64,000 bases of DNA from RYN-230 sp963718305 (GCA_963718305.1 CAVQZG010000010.1:248001-312000), one strand, 5' to 3'; shown: positions 37,229-46,191, counted from the first letter of the stretch. Notes: generated from the letters alone by a model not told the origin. Translations and numbers: made by a program.

Positions 37229-37244
37229 TCGAACAGATGTTTGA
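37229..37244. promoter_or_regulatory. LexA box before lexA
   Basis: TCGAACAGATGTTTGA differs from the consensus TCGAAC-N4-GTTCGA at one position. It lies 65 bp upstream of the lexA start, where it would allow self-repression. Confidence 0.75.
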
Positions 37245-37309
37245 GATCCCGAAGCGAAAGCGCTACCGTCTGCTACGGGGTCAGCCACCAGATCCGGAGG
37301 TCAGTGTTG

Positions 37310-38110
37310 ATGGACAGCTCGGACGACGACGGCGCGCCGGGCGCGCAGGGCGGGAGCGGTACGGATACCGCCGCGAGACCGAAGGGCCGGCCAGGGAGAA
37401 AGCCGAAGGGCAGCGTGCCGGCGGTGGTCACTGAGATGCCGGATCGGCCCGACCCTGATCATGTACTCACCTGGCGCCAGCGCAAGGTGCTGCAGGTCAT
37501 CCGGGATTCAGTGCAGCGGCGCGGTTACCCGCCGTCGATGCGCGAGATCGGCGAGGCGGTCGGACTGACCAGCACCTCAAGTGTCTCGTACCAGTTGTCC
37601 ACCCTGCAGAGCAAGGGATACTTGCGGCGCGATGCGGGGCGGCCGCGGACCGTCGAGGTCCGGCTGCCCGGGCACCCGGCGGTACGGCCCGAGACTGAGC
37701 AGGACGAAGAGGCCCCGCTGGACATCGCCTCGCAGGAAGCTACCTACGTGCCGCTGGTCGGCCGGATCGCGGCAGGTGGTCCGATCCTCGCCGAGGAAGC
37801 GATCGAGGACATCTTCCCGCTGCCCAAGCAGATCGTCGGCGACGGCACGCTCTTCCTGCTCAAAGTGGTCGGCGACTCCATGATCAATGCTGCTATCGCC
37901 GATGGCGACTGGGTGGTGGTCCGGCAGCAGCCGGTCGCGGAGAACGGCGACATCGTGGCGGCCATGATTGATGGCGAGGCGACGGTGAAGACCTTCAAGC
38001 GCTCCGGCGAGCACGTCTGGCTGATGCCGCACAACCCGCTGTACACGCCGATACCCGGTGACGAGGCCGCGATCCTGGGCCGCGTGGTGGCGGTGCTCCG
38101 CCGCGTCTGA
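37310..38110 (+). CDS. lexA: SOS repressor LexA
   Basis: 266 residues from the ATG at 37310 (GGAGG nine bases upstream). A winged helix near residues 50-110 (RQRKVLQVIRDSVQRRGYPPSMREI, SSVSYQLSTLQSKGYLRRD) is followed by the S24 peptidase domain. The self-cleavage bond is Ala155-Gly156 (RIAAGGPIL), with catalytic Ser190 (VVGDSM) and Lys227 (ATVKTFK). A basic 40-residue N-terminal extension (PKGRPGRKPKG) is typical of actinobacteria. It is cleaved on RecA activation, derepressing SOS genes. Confidence 0.96.
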   Translation: MDSSDDDGAPGAQGGSGTDTAARPKGRPGRKPKGSVPAVVTEMPDRPDPDHVLTWRQRKVLQVIRDSVQRRGYPPSMREIGEAVGLTSTSSVSYQLSTLQSKGYLRRDAGRPRTVEVRLPGHPAVRPETEQDEEAPLDIASQEATYVPLVGRIAAGGPILAEEAIEDIFPLPKQIVGDGTLFLLKVVGDSMINAAIADGDWVVVRQQPVAENGDIVAAMIDGEATVKTFKRSGEHVWLMPHNPLYTPIPGDEAAILGRVVAVLRRV

Positions 38111-38182
38111 GCCGGGTGGAGCGGGCGAACAGCGAAGGCGGGCGGAGCGGGCAGGTGACGGGCCCGGGGCCATCCCGGGCCA

Positions 38183-38276
38183 GTCAGCCTGAGACGAACC
38201 CGGTCCGATCAGACCGAGACGAAACCCCAGATCCGGTCAGCCTGAGACGAACCCAGTCCGGTCAGCCTGGGACGAC
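38183..38276. repeat. Short degenerate tandem repeats between lexA and leuS
   Basis: Four units of about 25 bp based on GTCAGCCTGAGACGAACCC, starting at 38183, 38208, 38236 and 38261. The last unit includes the final codons and stop of leuS, so the array probably grew from the leuS 3' end. No spacer structure like a CRISPR. Confidence 0.65.
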
Positions 38277-40763
38277 GTTGACCAGCTTGGGCGCGCGGAC
38301 GATCACCTTCCGCACTGGCCGTCCCTCCAGCGCCCGGGCGACCCCGGGGGTGGCCAGGGCCAGCTCGCGCAGTTCGTCCTCGCCTATGCCAGGCGGGACC
38401 TCCACGCGGTCGCGTACCTTGCCGGCCACCTGCACCACGCAGGTCACCACGTCCTCGACCAGCAACGCGGGATCGGCGGCCGGCCAGCCGGCCAGGGCCA
38501 CCGACGCCTGACGGCCCATCAGCTCCCAGCACTCCTCGGCCGTGTACGGGGCGAACAGGGACAGCATCACCGTCAGCGTCTCCGCCGCCTCCCGCACCGC
38601 CGGGTCGGACGCGCCCGGCCCGGAGTCGATCGCCTTCCGGGTCGCGCTGGCCAGTTCCATCAGCCGCGCCACCGCGACATTCAGCCGGGACGCCTCCACC
38701 AGGCGGGTGACCTCGTCGATCGTGCGGGCCGTGACCTTGCGCAGGCCCAGGTCGCCCTGGGCGGCCCGGCCATCCGCAGCGTCCTCACCCGCGGCCACGG
38801 CCGCGACATCATCGGCGACCCGCCAGACCCGGCCCAGGAACTTCACCGACGCCTCGGGGTTCATGTCGGCCCAGTCGATGTCGTCCTCGGGCGGGCTAGC
38901 GAAGATCATCGTCAGCCGGACCGCGTCGACCCCGTGCGCGGCCAGTTGCTGGCCCAGGTCAACCCCGTTGCCCAGGGACTTCGACATGGCCCGGCCACGG
39001 TTGATCACCTGGCCCTGGTTCAGCAGCCTGGTGAACGGCTCGCCGAAGTCCACCATGCCCATGTCCTGCAGCACCTTGACGAAGAACCGGCTGTACAGCA
39101 GGTGCAGGATGGCGTGCTCAACGCCGCCCACATACAGGTCGACCGGGGCCCAGCGGCGCACCGCGGCCACGTCGAACGGCCCGTGCTCGTACTGCGGTGA
39201 GCAGTAGCGCAGGAAGTACCACGAAGAGTCGACGAACGTGTCCATCGTGTCGGTGTCCCGCCGGGCGGGGCCACCGCACTTGGGGCACTCGGTGTTGACC
39301 CAGTCCTCGGCCGCCGCCAGCGGCGAGACGCCCTTGGGGACCAGGTCCTGGCCACGCAGGTCAGGCAGGACCACCGGCAGCTGGTCGTCCGCCACCGGCA
39401 CCTCGCCGCACGACGGGCAGTACACGATGGGGATGGGCGTGCCCCAGAACCGCTGCCGGGACAGCAGCCAGTCGCGCAGCCGGTAGTTGACCGCCGCCCG
39501 TCCCTGGCCCTCCGCCTCCATGATCGCGGTGGCCCGGGCGATGGCGTCGGCCTTATCCAGCCCGTCCAGCGGGCCGGAGTTGATCAGCGATCCGTCGCCG
39601 TGCGTGGCGATCCCGGTCTCCGCGGGGTCGGGTTCGCCGGTGTCCACGACCACCTGGACGGGCAGCCCGAAGGTCCGCGCGAAGTCCAGGTCGCGCTGGT
39701 CATGCGCGGGAACAGCCATGATCGCGCCGGTGCCGTAGTCGGGCAGCACGTAGTCGGCGGCCCAGATCGGCAGCCGTTCGCCGTTCACCGGGTTGATCGC
39801 GTAGCGGCCCAGGAAGACGCCGGTCTTGGTGCGGTCCGTGGCCTGCCGCTCGATGTCGGTCAGCTTGCGCACCTGCGCCACGTAGTCCTGCAGGGCCTCG
39901 CGATGCTCGGGGGCGCAGATCTCCTCGGCCAGCGGCGCGTCCGCCGCCACCACGAAGAACGTCGCCCCGTACAGCGTGTCCGGGCGGGTGGTGAAGACGG
40001 TGACCGGCTCGCTGCGGCCCTCGATCACGAAGCGGATGTCGGCCCCTTCGGAGCGCCCGATCCAGTTCCGCTGCATCAGCAGGACCCGGTCCGGCCACTG
40101 GCCCTCCAGCTGGGCCATGTCGGCCAGCAGCCGCTCCGCGTACTCGGTGATCTTGAAGTACCACTGGGTCAGCACACGACGGACGACCTCGGTCCCGCAC
40201 CGCTCGCACCGGCCCGCGATGACCTGCTCATTGGCCAGCACGGTCTGGTCGTGCGGGCACCAGTTGACGTAGCCGTCCTTCCGGTAGGCCAGGCCACGCT
40301 CGTAGAAGCGCAGGAACAGCCACTGGTTCCAGCGGTAGTAGGCGGGATCGCAGGTCTGCAGCCGACGCGACCAGTCGAAGGACACCGCGTACCGGCGGAA
40401 CGACGCGGCCTGCGTCTCGATGTTCGCGTACGTCCAGTCGGCCGGGTGTGTGTTGTTCCTGATCGCCGCGTTCTCGGCGGGCAGCCCGAACGCATCCCAC
40501 CCGATGGGGTGCAGCACGTTGTGCTGGCGCTGGAAGTAGTACCTGGCCACCGCGTCGGCGATGGCGTAGGCCTCGGCGTGCCCCATGTGCAGGTCGCCCG
40601 AGGGGTACGGGAACATGTCCAGCAGATAGGTGCGCGGGCGGGGGTCGTCCGGGTCGTCGCTGGCCCGGAACAGGTCCAGCTCCGCCCAGCGGGCCTGCCA
40701 CTTTTCCTGGATTTCGCGGGGGTCGTAGTGTTGCGCCCGCTCAGCACTCTCGGCGGCTGTCAT
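38262..40763 (-). CDS. leuS: Leucyl-tRNA synthetase
   Basis: 833 residues from MTAAESAERAQHYDPREIQ. Class I signatures are PSGDLHMGHAEAY (HIGH) and GRAMSKSLGNGVD (KMSKS). The editing domain with its LYGATF and threonine-rich region is present, along with DWLLSRQRFWGTPIP, DTFVDSSWYFLRYCSP, and the anticodon-binding C-terminus ending VRKVIVRAPKLVNVVPG. The length is slightly shorter than most actinobacterial LeuRS (about 830-960). A leader with a possible attenuator lies just upstream. Confidence 0.97.
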   Translation of the reverse strand: MTAAESAERAQHYDPREIQEKWQARWAELDLFRASDDPDDPRPRTYLLDMFPYPSGDLHMGHAEAYAIADAVARYYFQRQHNVLHPIGWDAFGLPAENAAIRNNTHPADWTYANIETQAASFRRYAVSFDWSRRLQTCDPAYYRWNQWLFLRFYERGLAYRKDGYVNWCPHDQTVLANEQVIAGRCERCGTEVVRRVLTQWYFKITEYAERLLADMAQLEGQWPDRVLLMQRNWIGRSEGADIRFVIEGRSEPVTVFTTRPDTLYGATFFVVAADAPLAEEICAPEHREALQDYVAQVRKLTDIERQATDRTKTGVFLGRYAINPVNGERLPIWAADYVLPDYGTGAIMAVPAHDQRDLDFARTFGLPVQVVVDTGEPDPAETGIATHGDGSLINSGPLDGLDKADAIARATAIMEAEGQGRAAVNYRLRDWLLSRQRFWGTPIPIVYCPSCGEVPVADDQLPVVLPDLRGQDLVPKGVSPLAAAEDWVNTECPKCGGPARRDTDTMDTFVDSSWYFLRYCSPQYEHGPFDVAAVRRWAPVDLYVGGVEHAILHLLYSRFFVKVLQDMGMVDFGEPFTRLLNQGQVINRGRAMSKSLGNGVDLGQQLAAHGVDAVRLTMIFASPPEDDIDWADMNPEASVKFLGRVWRVADDVAAVAAGEDAADGRAAQGDLGLRKVTARTIDEVTRLVEASRLNVAVARLMELASATRKAIDSGPGASDPAVREAAETLTVMLSLFAPYTAEECWELMGRQASVALAGWPAADPALLVEDVVTCVVQVAGKVRDRVEVPPGIGEDELRELALATPGVARALEGRPVRKVIVRAPKLVNVVPG

Positions 40764-40802
40764 GGTGTTTCCTCAGCACTTGGTCGGTCCGGCTCCGGCA
40801 AC

Positions 40803-40828
40803 AGAAAAGCCCCCCGGTCACGAGGGGC
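40803..40828 (-). terminator. Terminator-like hairpin in the leuS leader (possible attenuator)
   Basis: On the minus strand GCCCC-TCGTGACC-GGGGGGC is followed at once by CTTTTCTG, a rare U-rich run in this GC-rich genome. It sits 40 bp upstream of the leuS start and downstream of a nine-codon open frame, so it could stop transcription conditionally. Confidence 0.5.
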
Positions 40829-40860
40829 AGCCGCGCCAACGACGGGGTCAGTCAGCGCGG

Positions 40861-40890
40861 CTAGGTAAGGAACTGCCGGGCGGAACGCAT
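40861..40890 (-). CDS. Candidate leader peptide of leuS (9 codons)
   Basis: ATG at 40890 encodes MRSARQFLT and stops with TAG. A TACCCT -10-like hexamer ends six bases before the ATG, so the transcript could start at the ATG (leaderless). It precedes the terminator-like hairpin and leuS. It has only one Leu codon, so ribosome-stalling attenuation on leucine starvation is possible but not obvious. Speculative. Confidence 0.3.
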   Translation of the reverse strand: MRSARQFLT

Positions 40891-40983
40891 ACCCCAAGGG
40901 TAGCGCACGGCAGCCAGCCAAGTCGCCGGTGTTATATGTCCCGATGCCGGCGTACCTGACGCCGTTCCCCGGGCGCCGCGTTC

Positions 40984-41382
40984 TCAGCCGCCCGCGGCGG
41001 CCTGGGTCAGCTTGGCTACCGCCCCGCGCAGTATCTGCGCCGCCGCCGCGCTCGACTCGGTCAGCGCGTGGCGCCCGGCGATCCAGACCGGGTCGTTGTA
41101 GCTCAGCCAGGTCTGCCCGCTCTCATCCTCCCAGGCGAGCGCCTTCAGTGGCAGGTCGATCCCGGCCGTCTGCTTGTCCTGCATGAGCGGAGTGCCACCC
41201 CGGGCGTTGCCGAAGATGAGCAGTTCGGTGGGCCGCAACTCCATGCCCACCTCGTGCGCGCCCGCCGCGTGGTCCACCCGCGCGAAGACCTGCAGGCCCG
41301 CCGCGGTGACGGCGTCCCTGAGCCGGTCGATCGTGTCCGGGACCGGGTAGTTGCTCTGCAGGGTTACCAGTCCGTCAGTCAT
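40984..41382 (-). CDS. DUF302 domain protein
   Basis: 132 residues, MTDGLVTLQSNYPVPDTIDRL at the start. It has the DUF302 pattern: TIDRLRDAVTAAGLQVFARVDHAAGA, RPTELLIFGNARGGTPLM, LDLPLKALAWED-type sequence and VWIAGRH. This is a soluble alpha/beta fold of unknown activity that may bind small ligands. It stands alone on the minus strand upstream of leuS. Confidence 0.9.
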   Translation of the reverse strand: MTDGLVTLQSNYPVPDTIDRLRDAVTAAGLQVFARVDHAAGAHEVGMELRPTELLIFGNARGGTPLMQDKQTAGIDLPLKALAWEDESGQTWLSYNDPVWIAGRHALTESSAAAAQILRGAVAKLTQAAAGG

Positions 41383-41455
41383 CGCTTCACCTCAGTCGCG
41401 GCGCGCCAGTGCGCAGACGATCAGGCCCCGGGCCGTTCCCGGCTCGCCCCCGAGT

Positions 41456-42190
41456 ATGCCCGGCCCGGGTGAACCACGGCACGGTGCCCCCGGAGGGTGC
41501 CCGCGGCAGTGGCCCCGGATAGCGGCGGAGTTCGGCCTCGACCCCGCGCTGCGGATCACGGTGAGCTGCGGCCAGCCTGGGCAGGACCGGCAGCCCCGGG
41601 CCGACGGCCTGCCCTGGCTCGACGCGTCCACCGGCCTCGGCCCGCTGGCCGGCTTCCAGCTGACCGCGCGGGCCAGCATGCCCGTGGCCTGCTACTGGGC
41701 GCCCGTGCCAGTGGGCCAGGCGGGCCGCCTGCCCGGACCGGTGGTACCGCTCCCCGCGAACAGTGCGGACGCCAGCACGGAGAACAACAGCAGCCGCAAC
41801 GAAGCCCAGCCGGGGCAGCTGGCCCGGCAACTGCGGGAGCGGACCGGGGAGCCGCCGGAGGTGCTGGCGGCGCGGATGAGGGCCATCACCGCGTGCCTCG
41901 CGGCGGCAGGCCGGGCGGCCGGGACCCCGCTGACGCTGGGCCCATCCCGGGACGCGAGCTGGGTCCAGGTGGGGGCGGGCACGGCCACGATCGCGTGCGC
42001 GATCACCGCCATCGAGGGGGTGCGGGGGCCGGTCGTCCTCGCGCTGGCCACCTGGCCTGCCGCGATTCACGACGCCGCCGGCCACGCGATCAGGTTCAGC
42101 GGGTACGGTGCCCAGCCGCCGGCGGACGGTTCCGGCTCAGCGGCCCCGGCCGGGCAGCAGACCGCTGATCAGCCGACCACGAGCCCCTGA
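41456..42190 (+). CDS. Hypothetical protein
   Basis: About 244 residues if started at the ATG at 41456; the frame is open further upstream, and no good ribosome site helps. The recognisable body is FGLDPALRITVSCGQPGQ, LDASTGLGPLAGFQLTARA, a Ser/Asn-rich linker, then LARQLRERTGEPPEVLAARM, and TIACAITAIEGVRGPVVLALATWPAAIHDAAG. No signal peptide or known domain recognised. Composition supports this frame over the antisense frame 41387-42085. Confidence 0.55.
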   Translation: MPGPGEPRHGAPGGCPRQWPRIAAEFGLDPALRITVSCGQPGQDRQPRADGLPWLDASTGLGPLAGFQLTARASMPVACYWAPVPVGQAGRLPGPVVPLPANSADASTENNSSRNEAQPGQLARQLRERTGEPPEVLAARMRAITACLAAAGRAAGTPLTLGPSRDASWVQVGAGTATIACAITAIEGVRGPVVLALATWPAAIHDAAGHAIRFSGYGAQPPADGSGSAAPAGQQTADQPTTSP

Positions 42191-42301
42191 ACGCCGGGCG
42201 GGCGGCGCCAGGGCAGGCTCAGTGGCTGGATAACCGGACAATTCGAGCACCCGGTGATCCGAGAACTGGGTGAGGCAAAAACTCTGCGGTTAACCCAGCA
42301 G

Positions 42302-42526
42302 TCAGAGCTTGGTCAGCTTGCTGTACGGGGCGGCGATCCGCTCCTGCTGAGTGCCGAAGTCCACGAAGACGCCGGACTCGTCGGCGGTGAGAACCCGCCC
42401 GAGGCCGTAACGGTCGTGGGTGACCTGGTCCCCCGCAGCGAATTCCTTCACCGGGCGGACAACCGGGGGGGTGTTGAAGGGACTTCCGGGCAGGTAACGC
42501 CGGGTCGCGGCGCGGGCTGGTTTCAT
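42302..42526 (-). CDS. Small protein with a UvrD/PcrA-tudor-like motif
   Basis: 74 residues from the ATG at 42526 (MKPARAATRRYLPGSP). The core AAGDQVTHDRYGLGRVLTADESGVFVDFGTQ resembles the SH3/tudor-like C-terminal domain of PcrA/UvrD and CarD-type RNA-polymerase-binding modules (VxHxxFGxGxV pattern). It is basic at the N-terminus. Probably a nucleic-acid or RNA-polymerase-associated small protein. The function is inferred from the motif only. Confidence 0.75.
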   Translation of the reverse strand: MKPARAATRRYLPGSPFNTPPVVRPVKEFAAGDQVTHDRYGLGRVLTADESGVFVDFGTQQERIAAPYSKLTKL

Positions 42527-42658
42527 CCCTACAAGTATGGCCCCCGCAGCCACCCGGCGCAGGCGCACCGGCCACTCAGCTGCGGTAAGAACGCACGTGT
42601 CACCCCGGATTGTTATGTTCCGTCACGCAGCCGAATCGGCTGGTTACAAAGCGTCCGG

Positions 42659-44098
42659 TCAGGCTACCCGCTCGGTGGCCGACGGCCGCCCGGCCCGCCA
42701 GGCGGCCTCGGCCGCCCCCATCGGCGTCGAGGGCGGTCCCTGGATGAACGGCCAGATCTCCTCGGCGATGGCGCGCCAGTCCGCCGTGGCGGTGAGCTCG
42801 CCCAGGATCGCGAACAAGCCCAGGTTGATGCGCTGCAGGATGACGTAGGACCGCGGCACGCTCACCCACTGGGCCAGCGGGCTGCGCACGTCGAAGAAGC
42901 GGCGCACCACGGCGGACGCGTAGTCCCCGGTCATGGTCCGGGGCCCCGGCCGGCGGACCGTGTCATAGAAGACCGCCATGTGCTCGACCACCGTCTCGGT
43001 GCTGAGCGGGGCGTCGGCACGCAGGAAGCCGGCTGCCACCATGCTGGCCCGGAAGCCTTCCGGGTCCTGCTCCACGCACAGGTAGCGGACCATGTCCACG
43101 AGCGGCCGCAGCTCGGCCGCGCTGAAGTGCTTGACCAGGCCGAAGTCGAGGAACGTCACCCGGCCGCCGCCGTGGAACAGGTAGTTGCCCGGATGCGGGT
43201 CGCCGTTGAACGCGTGCACGTCGTACAGGCTGCGGAAGGTGAACCGGTAGATGGTCTCGGCCGCCAGGTCACGCTCTTCCTGGGACCACTGCGCCAGCTC
43301 GGCGAAGCGGGCGCCGTCGGCCAGCTCGCTGGTCACCAGCCGCCGGGTGGACAGCTCGTCGATGATCTTCGGGATGATGATCGTGGGATGGCCGTCGTAG
43401 TACGCCGCCACCAGCCGCTGGTTCTCCGCTTCCCGCCGGTAGTCCAGCTCTTCCAGGACCCGGTCGCGCAGTTCCGCGATGAGGCCGTCCACGTCCTGGG
43501 CCGGCGCGGTGATGCGCAGCATCCGGCGCAGCAGCGCGACGTTGCCCAGGTCCGCCGCGATGGTCTCGGCGATGCCTGGGTACTGCACCTTGACCGCGAC
43601 GGCCCGGCCGTCGTGGGTCATGGCCCGGTGCACCTGCCCGATGGACGCGGCCGCGATGGGCACCGGATCCCAGCTGGCGAACGCCTCCTCGGGAGGCAGG
43701 CCGAGCTCTTCGGCCACCACGCCCGCGGCGAGTTCCGCGCTCATCGGCGGGACGCTGTCCTGCAGCCGGCTGAGCGTGCGGCGGACGGCGGGCGACAGCC
43801 CGTCGTCCACGTAGCTGGCCATCTGGCCGATCTTCATCAGGACGCCCTTCATGGCGCCCAGGGTGGTGGCCACATCCTCGGCGGTCTGCAGGGCGAGGTC
43901 GTTGCGGAGCTGCTGCCGGTGCTCCCCGGCCGCGGCGAACAGGCGCGGCGCGCTGCCCGCGTAGCGCAGGCCGCCCCGGATCGCCAGCTGCAGCGCGGCC
44001 CGGCCCCGGGTCAGCCGGAGCCGGCCCACCCGGCGGCCCAGCACGGCCAGCCCGGCCAGACCCGCGATCACCGAGGTCGCGGCGATCAGCTTCTTCAC
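42659..44098 (-). CDS. AarF/ABC1/UbiB family atypical kinase
   Basis: 479 residues. An N-terminal hydrophobic helix (LIAATSVIAGLAGLAVLG) is followed by the family KxGQ motif (MKIGQMAS), the alanine-rich loop AAASIGQVHRA replacing a P-loop, Lys in AVAVKVQYPG, GDPHPGNYLF as the catalytic loop, and LDFGLVKHF as the metal-binding Asp. Family members bind ATP and support quinone or lipid metabolism. It lies upstream of nothing obviously related. The gene downstream of its start, MpaB-like, is on the same strand 65 bp before. Confidence 0.93.
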   Translation of the reverse strand: MKKLIAATSVIAGLAGLAVLGRRVGRLRLTRGRAALQLAIRGGLRYAGSAPRLFAAAGEHRQQLRNDLALQTAEDVATTLGAMKGVLMKIGQMASYVDDGLSPAVRRTLSRLQDSVPPMSAELAAGVVAEELGLPPEEAFASWDPVPIAAASIGQVHRAMTHDGRAVAVKVQYPGIAETIAADLGNVALLRRMLRITAPAQDVDGLIAELRDRVLEELDYRREAENQRLVAAYYDGHPTIIIPKIIDELSTRRLVTSELADGARFAELAQWSQEERDLAAETIYRFTFRSLYDVHAFNGDPHPGNYLFHGGGRVTFLDFGLVKHFSAAELRPLVDMVRYLCVEQDPEGFRASMVAAGFLRADAPLSTETVVEHMAVFYDTVRRPGPRTMTGDYASAVVRRFFDVRSPLAQWVSVPRSYVILQRINLGLFAILGELTATADWRAIAEEIWPFIQGPPSTPMGAAEAAWRAGRPSATERVA

Positions 44099-44163
44099 GC
44101 GGCCCGTGCCTTCATGCCGAGCGCGCCTTCATGCGGCCCGTGCCTTCGAGCGAAGCGTGCCCT

Positions 44164-45120
44164 TCATGCCGACCGCGCCGCCCGCACCCGCAGCGCGATG
44201 CGCTGACGGGCCTCCAGCACTCCGGGCTCGCCGAGGAACACCGTGTCGAGCACCCCGAGCGCCTGGTGAATCTCGGTCCGGCGGGCGTCGGTGAGCGGCG
44301 GCGAGTCATACCCGTACATCTGGCGGGCCCAGCCAGGCAGCGCGGCCACGGCGGCGTCCCGCACGTCCCGCCAGATCTCCGCCATGTCCTCGTCCAGCCC
44401 TGGCGGGTCGAGCAGGTAGTCCATGGACTCCCGGGCGGCCGGCGTGCAGCGCAGCCCAGGGCGGGCCGAGGTGAGGTAGGCCTCCAGTGCCGCGGTGCTG
44501 GCCGGGACCAGGTCGCGGGGCACACCCACCAGTTCGGCCTCGGTCACCATCTCCGCCACGAAGCGGTCGCTGTCGGGCGCCGGGAGCGGCGTCCCGAACA
44601 GCGCGGCGGCCACGATCCCCGAGTCGACGAACGTGGCGTGCACCCACAGCAGCAGCGCGGGATCACCGGCGGCGTAGGGCTGCCCGGTGACCGGGTCCAC
44701 GCCACGGACGTGCTCATGGATGCGGCGCACCCGGGCGGCGACCCGCTCGGCCGACCCGCGGTCGCCGAAGGTCACCGTGGCCAGGTAGGCGGAGGTGGCG
44801 GCCAGCCGGCCAACCGGATCCTGGCGCCAGTCGCTGTGCTGATCCACGCCCGCCATGGCCAGCGGGTGCAGCGCCTGCAGGTGCAGCGCGCGCAGCCCCG
44901 CCACCGGGCTGGACAGGTCGGCACTCACCCGCCAGGCCACGCTCCCGGGTCCGAAGAACCCGTCGTCGGCCGGGCGTTCGGGGATGCTCGACGCGTACGC
45001 CGCCGCCGAGCGGGACACCAGGCCGGCCGCGGCCGCGTACGGGTCTGCGGTCACGGCGTCATCAACCACGGCGTCGTCAACCACGGGGTCATCACCACGG
45101 GGTGGTGACCCCGGCCGCAC
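44164..45120 (-). CDS. MpaB-like oxygenase (DUF2236)
   Basis: About 318 residues. Family features include FGPGSVAWRVSADLSSPVAGLRALHLQALHPLAMAGV, DPVGRLAATSAYLATVTFGD, HEHVRGVDP, and LLLWVHATFVDSGIVAAALFG. The histidines are those that bind b-type haem in rubber oxygenase-like members. The substrate is unknown; many members are not lipid or rubber enzymes. The N-terminus (VVDDAVVDDAV, from a short DNA repeat) is doubtful. A GTG at 45054 (TADPYAAAAGLV) is a good alternative start. Confidence 0.87.
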   Translation of the reverse strand: MRPGSPPRGDDPVVDDAVVDDAVTADPYAAAAGLVSRSAAAYASSIPERPADDGFFGPGSVAWRVSADLSSPVAGLRALHLQALHPLAMAGVDQHSDWRQDPVGRLAATSAYLATVTFGDRGSAERVAARVRRIHEHVRGVDPVTGQPYAAGDPALLLWVHATFVDSGIVAAALFGTPLPAPDSDRFVAEMVTEAELVGVPRDLVPASTAALEAYLTSARPGLRCTPAARESMDYLLDPPGLDEDMAEIWRDVRDAAVAALPGWARQMYGYDSPPLTDARRTEIHQALGVLDTVFLGEPGVLEARQRIALRVRAARSA

Positions 45121-45424
45121 GGCTCTTGGCGGCCAGGGTCTCGCAGCCCGCCAAGGCTGTCGCGAAAGTTCCTCATACTATCCAAAAGTACCCACTCCTG
45201 GACTTCGTTCCGACGCCGCGAAGCGGACGCACTGATGCGCCGCCAGGACGGCCGCAGAGGACGGCCACAGGCGGCACACTCACCCTCCGGGGACGAAAAC
45301 CGCAGCGTCCCCAGGCAGGGCTGGCTCAAAGTGAGAACCACTCCGTGTACCACGCAGAGGTACGCATTGTGCAATGGCCCGCGTAAATTGCCGGCCTCGT
45401 GCGTTTCCTGCGAAGGAGCAGCCG
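45121..45424. other. Divergent intergenic stretch
   Basis: About 305 bp between the MpaB-like gene (minus) and the transporter (plus). No coding frame or strong hairpin recognised. Confidence 0.35.
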
Positions 45425-46090
45425 ATGACCGATCTCGAAGCATCCGCCAGTAACTCTGGATCCGCCCCAGGCACAGAAACGGAAATCGCCGGAGACCCGG
45501 TCCCGATCCTGGCGCCACTGGCTGGCGACCCGGCCATGCTGGGCCTGCCGGTATTCATCGTTGGGTCGGTCGCCCTGGGCCTGGTCCTGGTGGGCGTGGT
45601 GCCGGCGACTGCCGTCGGCGCCTCCCTGCCTATCATCCTGGCGGCCACCTCGATCGGATTGTTCATCGCCACGATCTGGGCCGCGGCCATCGGCCAGAGC
45701 GCGGTGGCCAGCATCTTCGGCATCTTTGCCGGGTTCTGGCTGAGCTACGCGGTGCTCGTGCTCGGGCTGATCCGCGGCTGGTTCGGCATCACCGTCCTGG
45801 CCGCTGCCTCCACCCAGGAGCTGTTCCTGATCTCCTGGCTGGTCATCATCGTGGTACTCACCCTGGCCACGCTCCGGCTGCCGCTCGCGTTCACGCTGAT
45901 CTTCGTGCTGGTGGACGTGGCCCTGCTGCTGGTGCTGCTCGGCACCGAGGAAGCCTCGACCGGCCTGCTGAAGACGGGCGGCTACGTCGTGCTGGCCTTC
46001 GCCGCGGTCGGGGTGTACGTCTTCTACGGCGCGGCCTCGCTGGCCACCGGCGGGAAGGGCGTGAACCTCGGCAAGCCGCTCCAGAAGTAA
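45425..46090 (+). CDS. GPR1/FUN34/YaaH (SatP) family acetate/succinate transporter
   Basis: 221 residues from the ATG at 45425 (GAAGGAG upstream). Six hydrophobic helices are visible, starting with DPAMLGLPVFIVGSVALGLVLVGV (the family NPAPLGL region, here DPAMLGL), then LPIILAATSIGLFIATIWAAAIGQ, VASIFGIFAGFWLSYAVLVLGL, and a C-terminal helix VLAFAAVGVYVFYGAASLA. It most likely moves acetate or another short organic acid with protons. The altered N-terminal motif may change selectivity. Confidence 0.88.
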   Translation: MTDLEASASNSGSAPGTETEIAGDPVPILAPLAGDPAMLGLPVFIVGSVALGLVLVGVVPATAVGASLPIILAATSIGLFIATIWAAAIGQSAVASIFGIFAGFWLSYAVLVLGLIRGWFGITVLAAASTQELFLISWLVIIVVLTLATLRLPLAFTLIFVLVDVALLLVLLGTEEASTGLLKTGGYVVLAFAAVGVYVFYGAASLATGGKGVNLGKPLQK

Positions 46091-46191
46091 CCGGGCCTAA
46101 CCGGACTGACCCTGACCTGACCGGCCCTGGACAGCCTGGCCAGGTGACGTCGGCCCGCGCCCTTGCCGCGCGGGCCGGCGTCAGGCCCTGC

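Noticed and set aside
38183..38276. Possible CRISPR array
   Set aside because: Units are imperfect, contiguous and lack unique spacers; no cas genes are present.
41387..42085. A 232-residue frame opposite the hypothetical gene at 41456-42190
   Set aside because: Composition is Arg/Gly/His-rich like other shadows; the plus-strand frame is more protein-like.
44099..44170. Short direct repeats (CGGCCCGTGCCTTC and similar) between the AarF and MpaB-like genes
   Set aside because: Only two imperfect units; probably local slippage without clear function.
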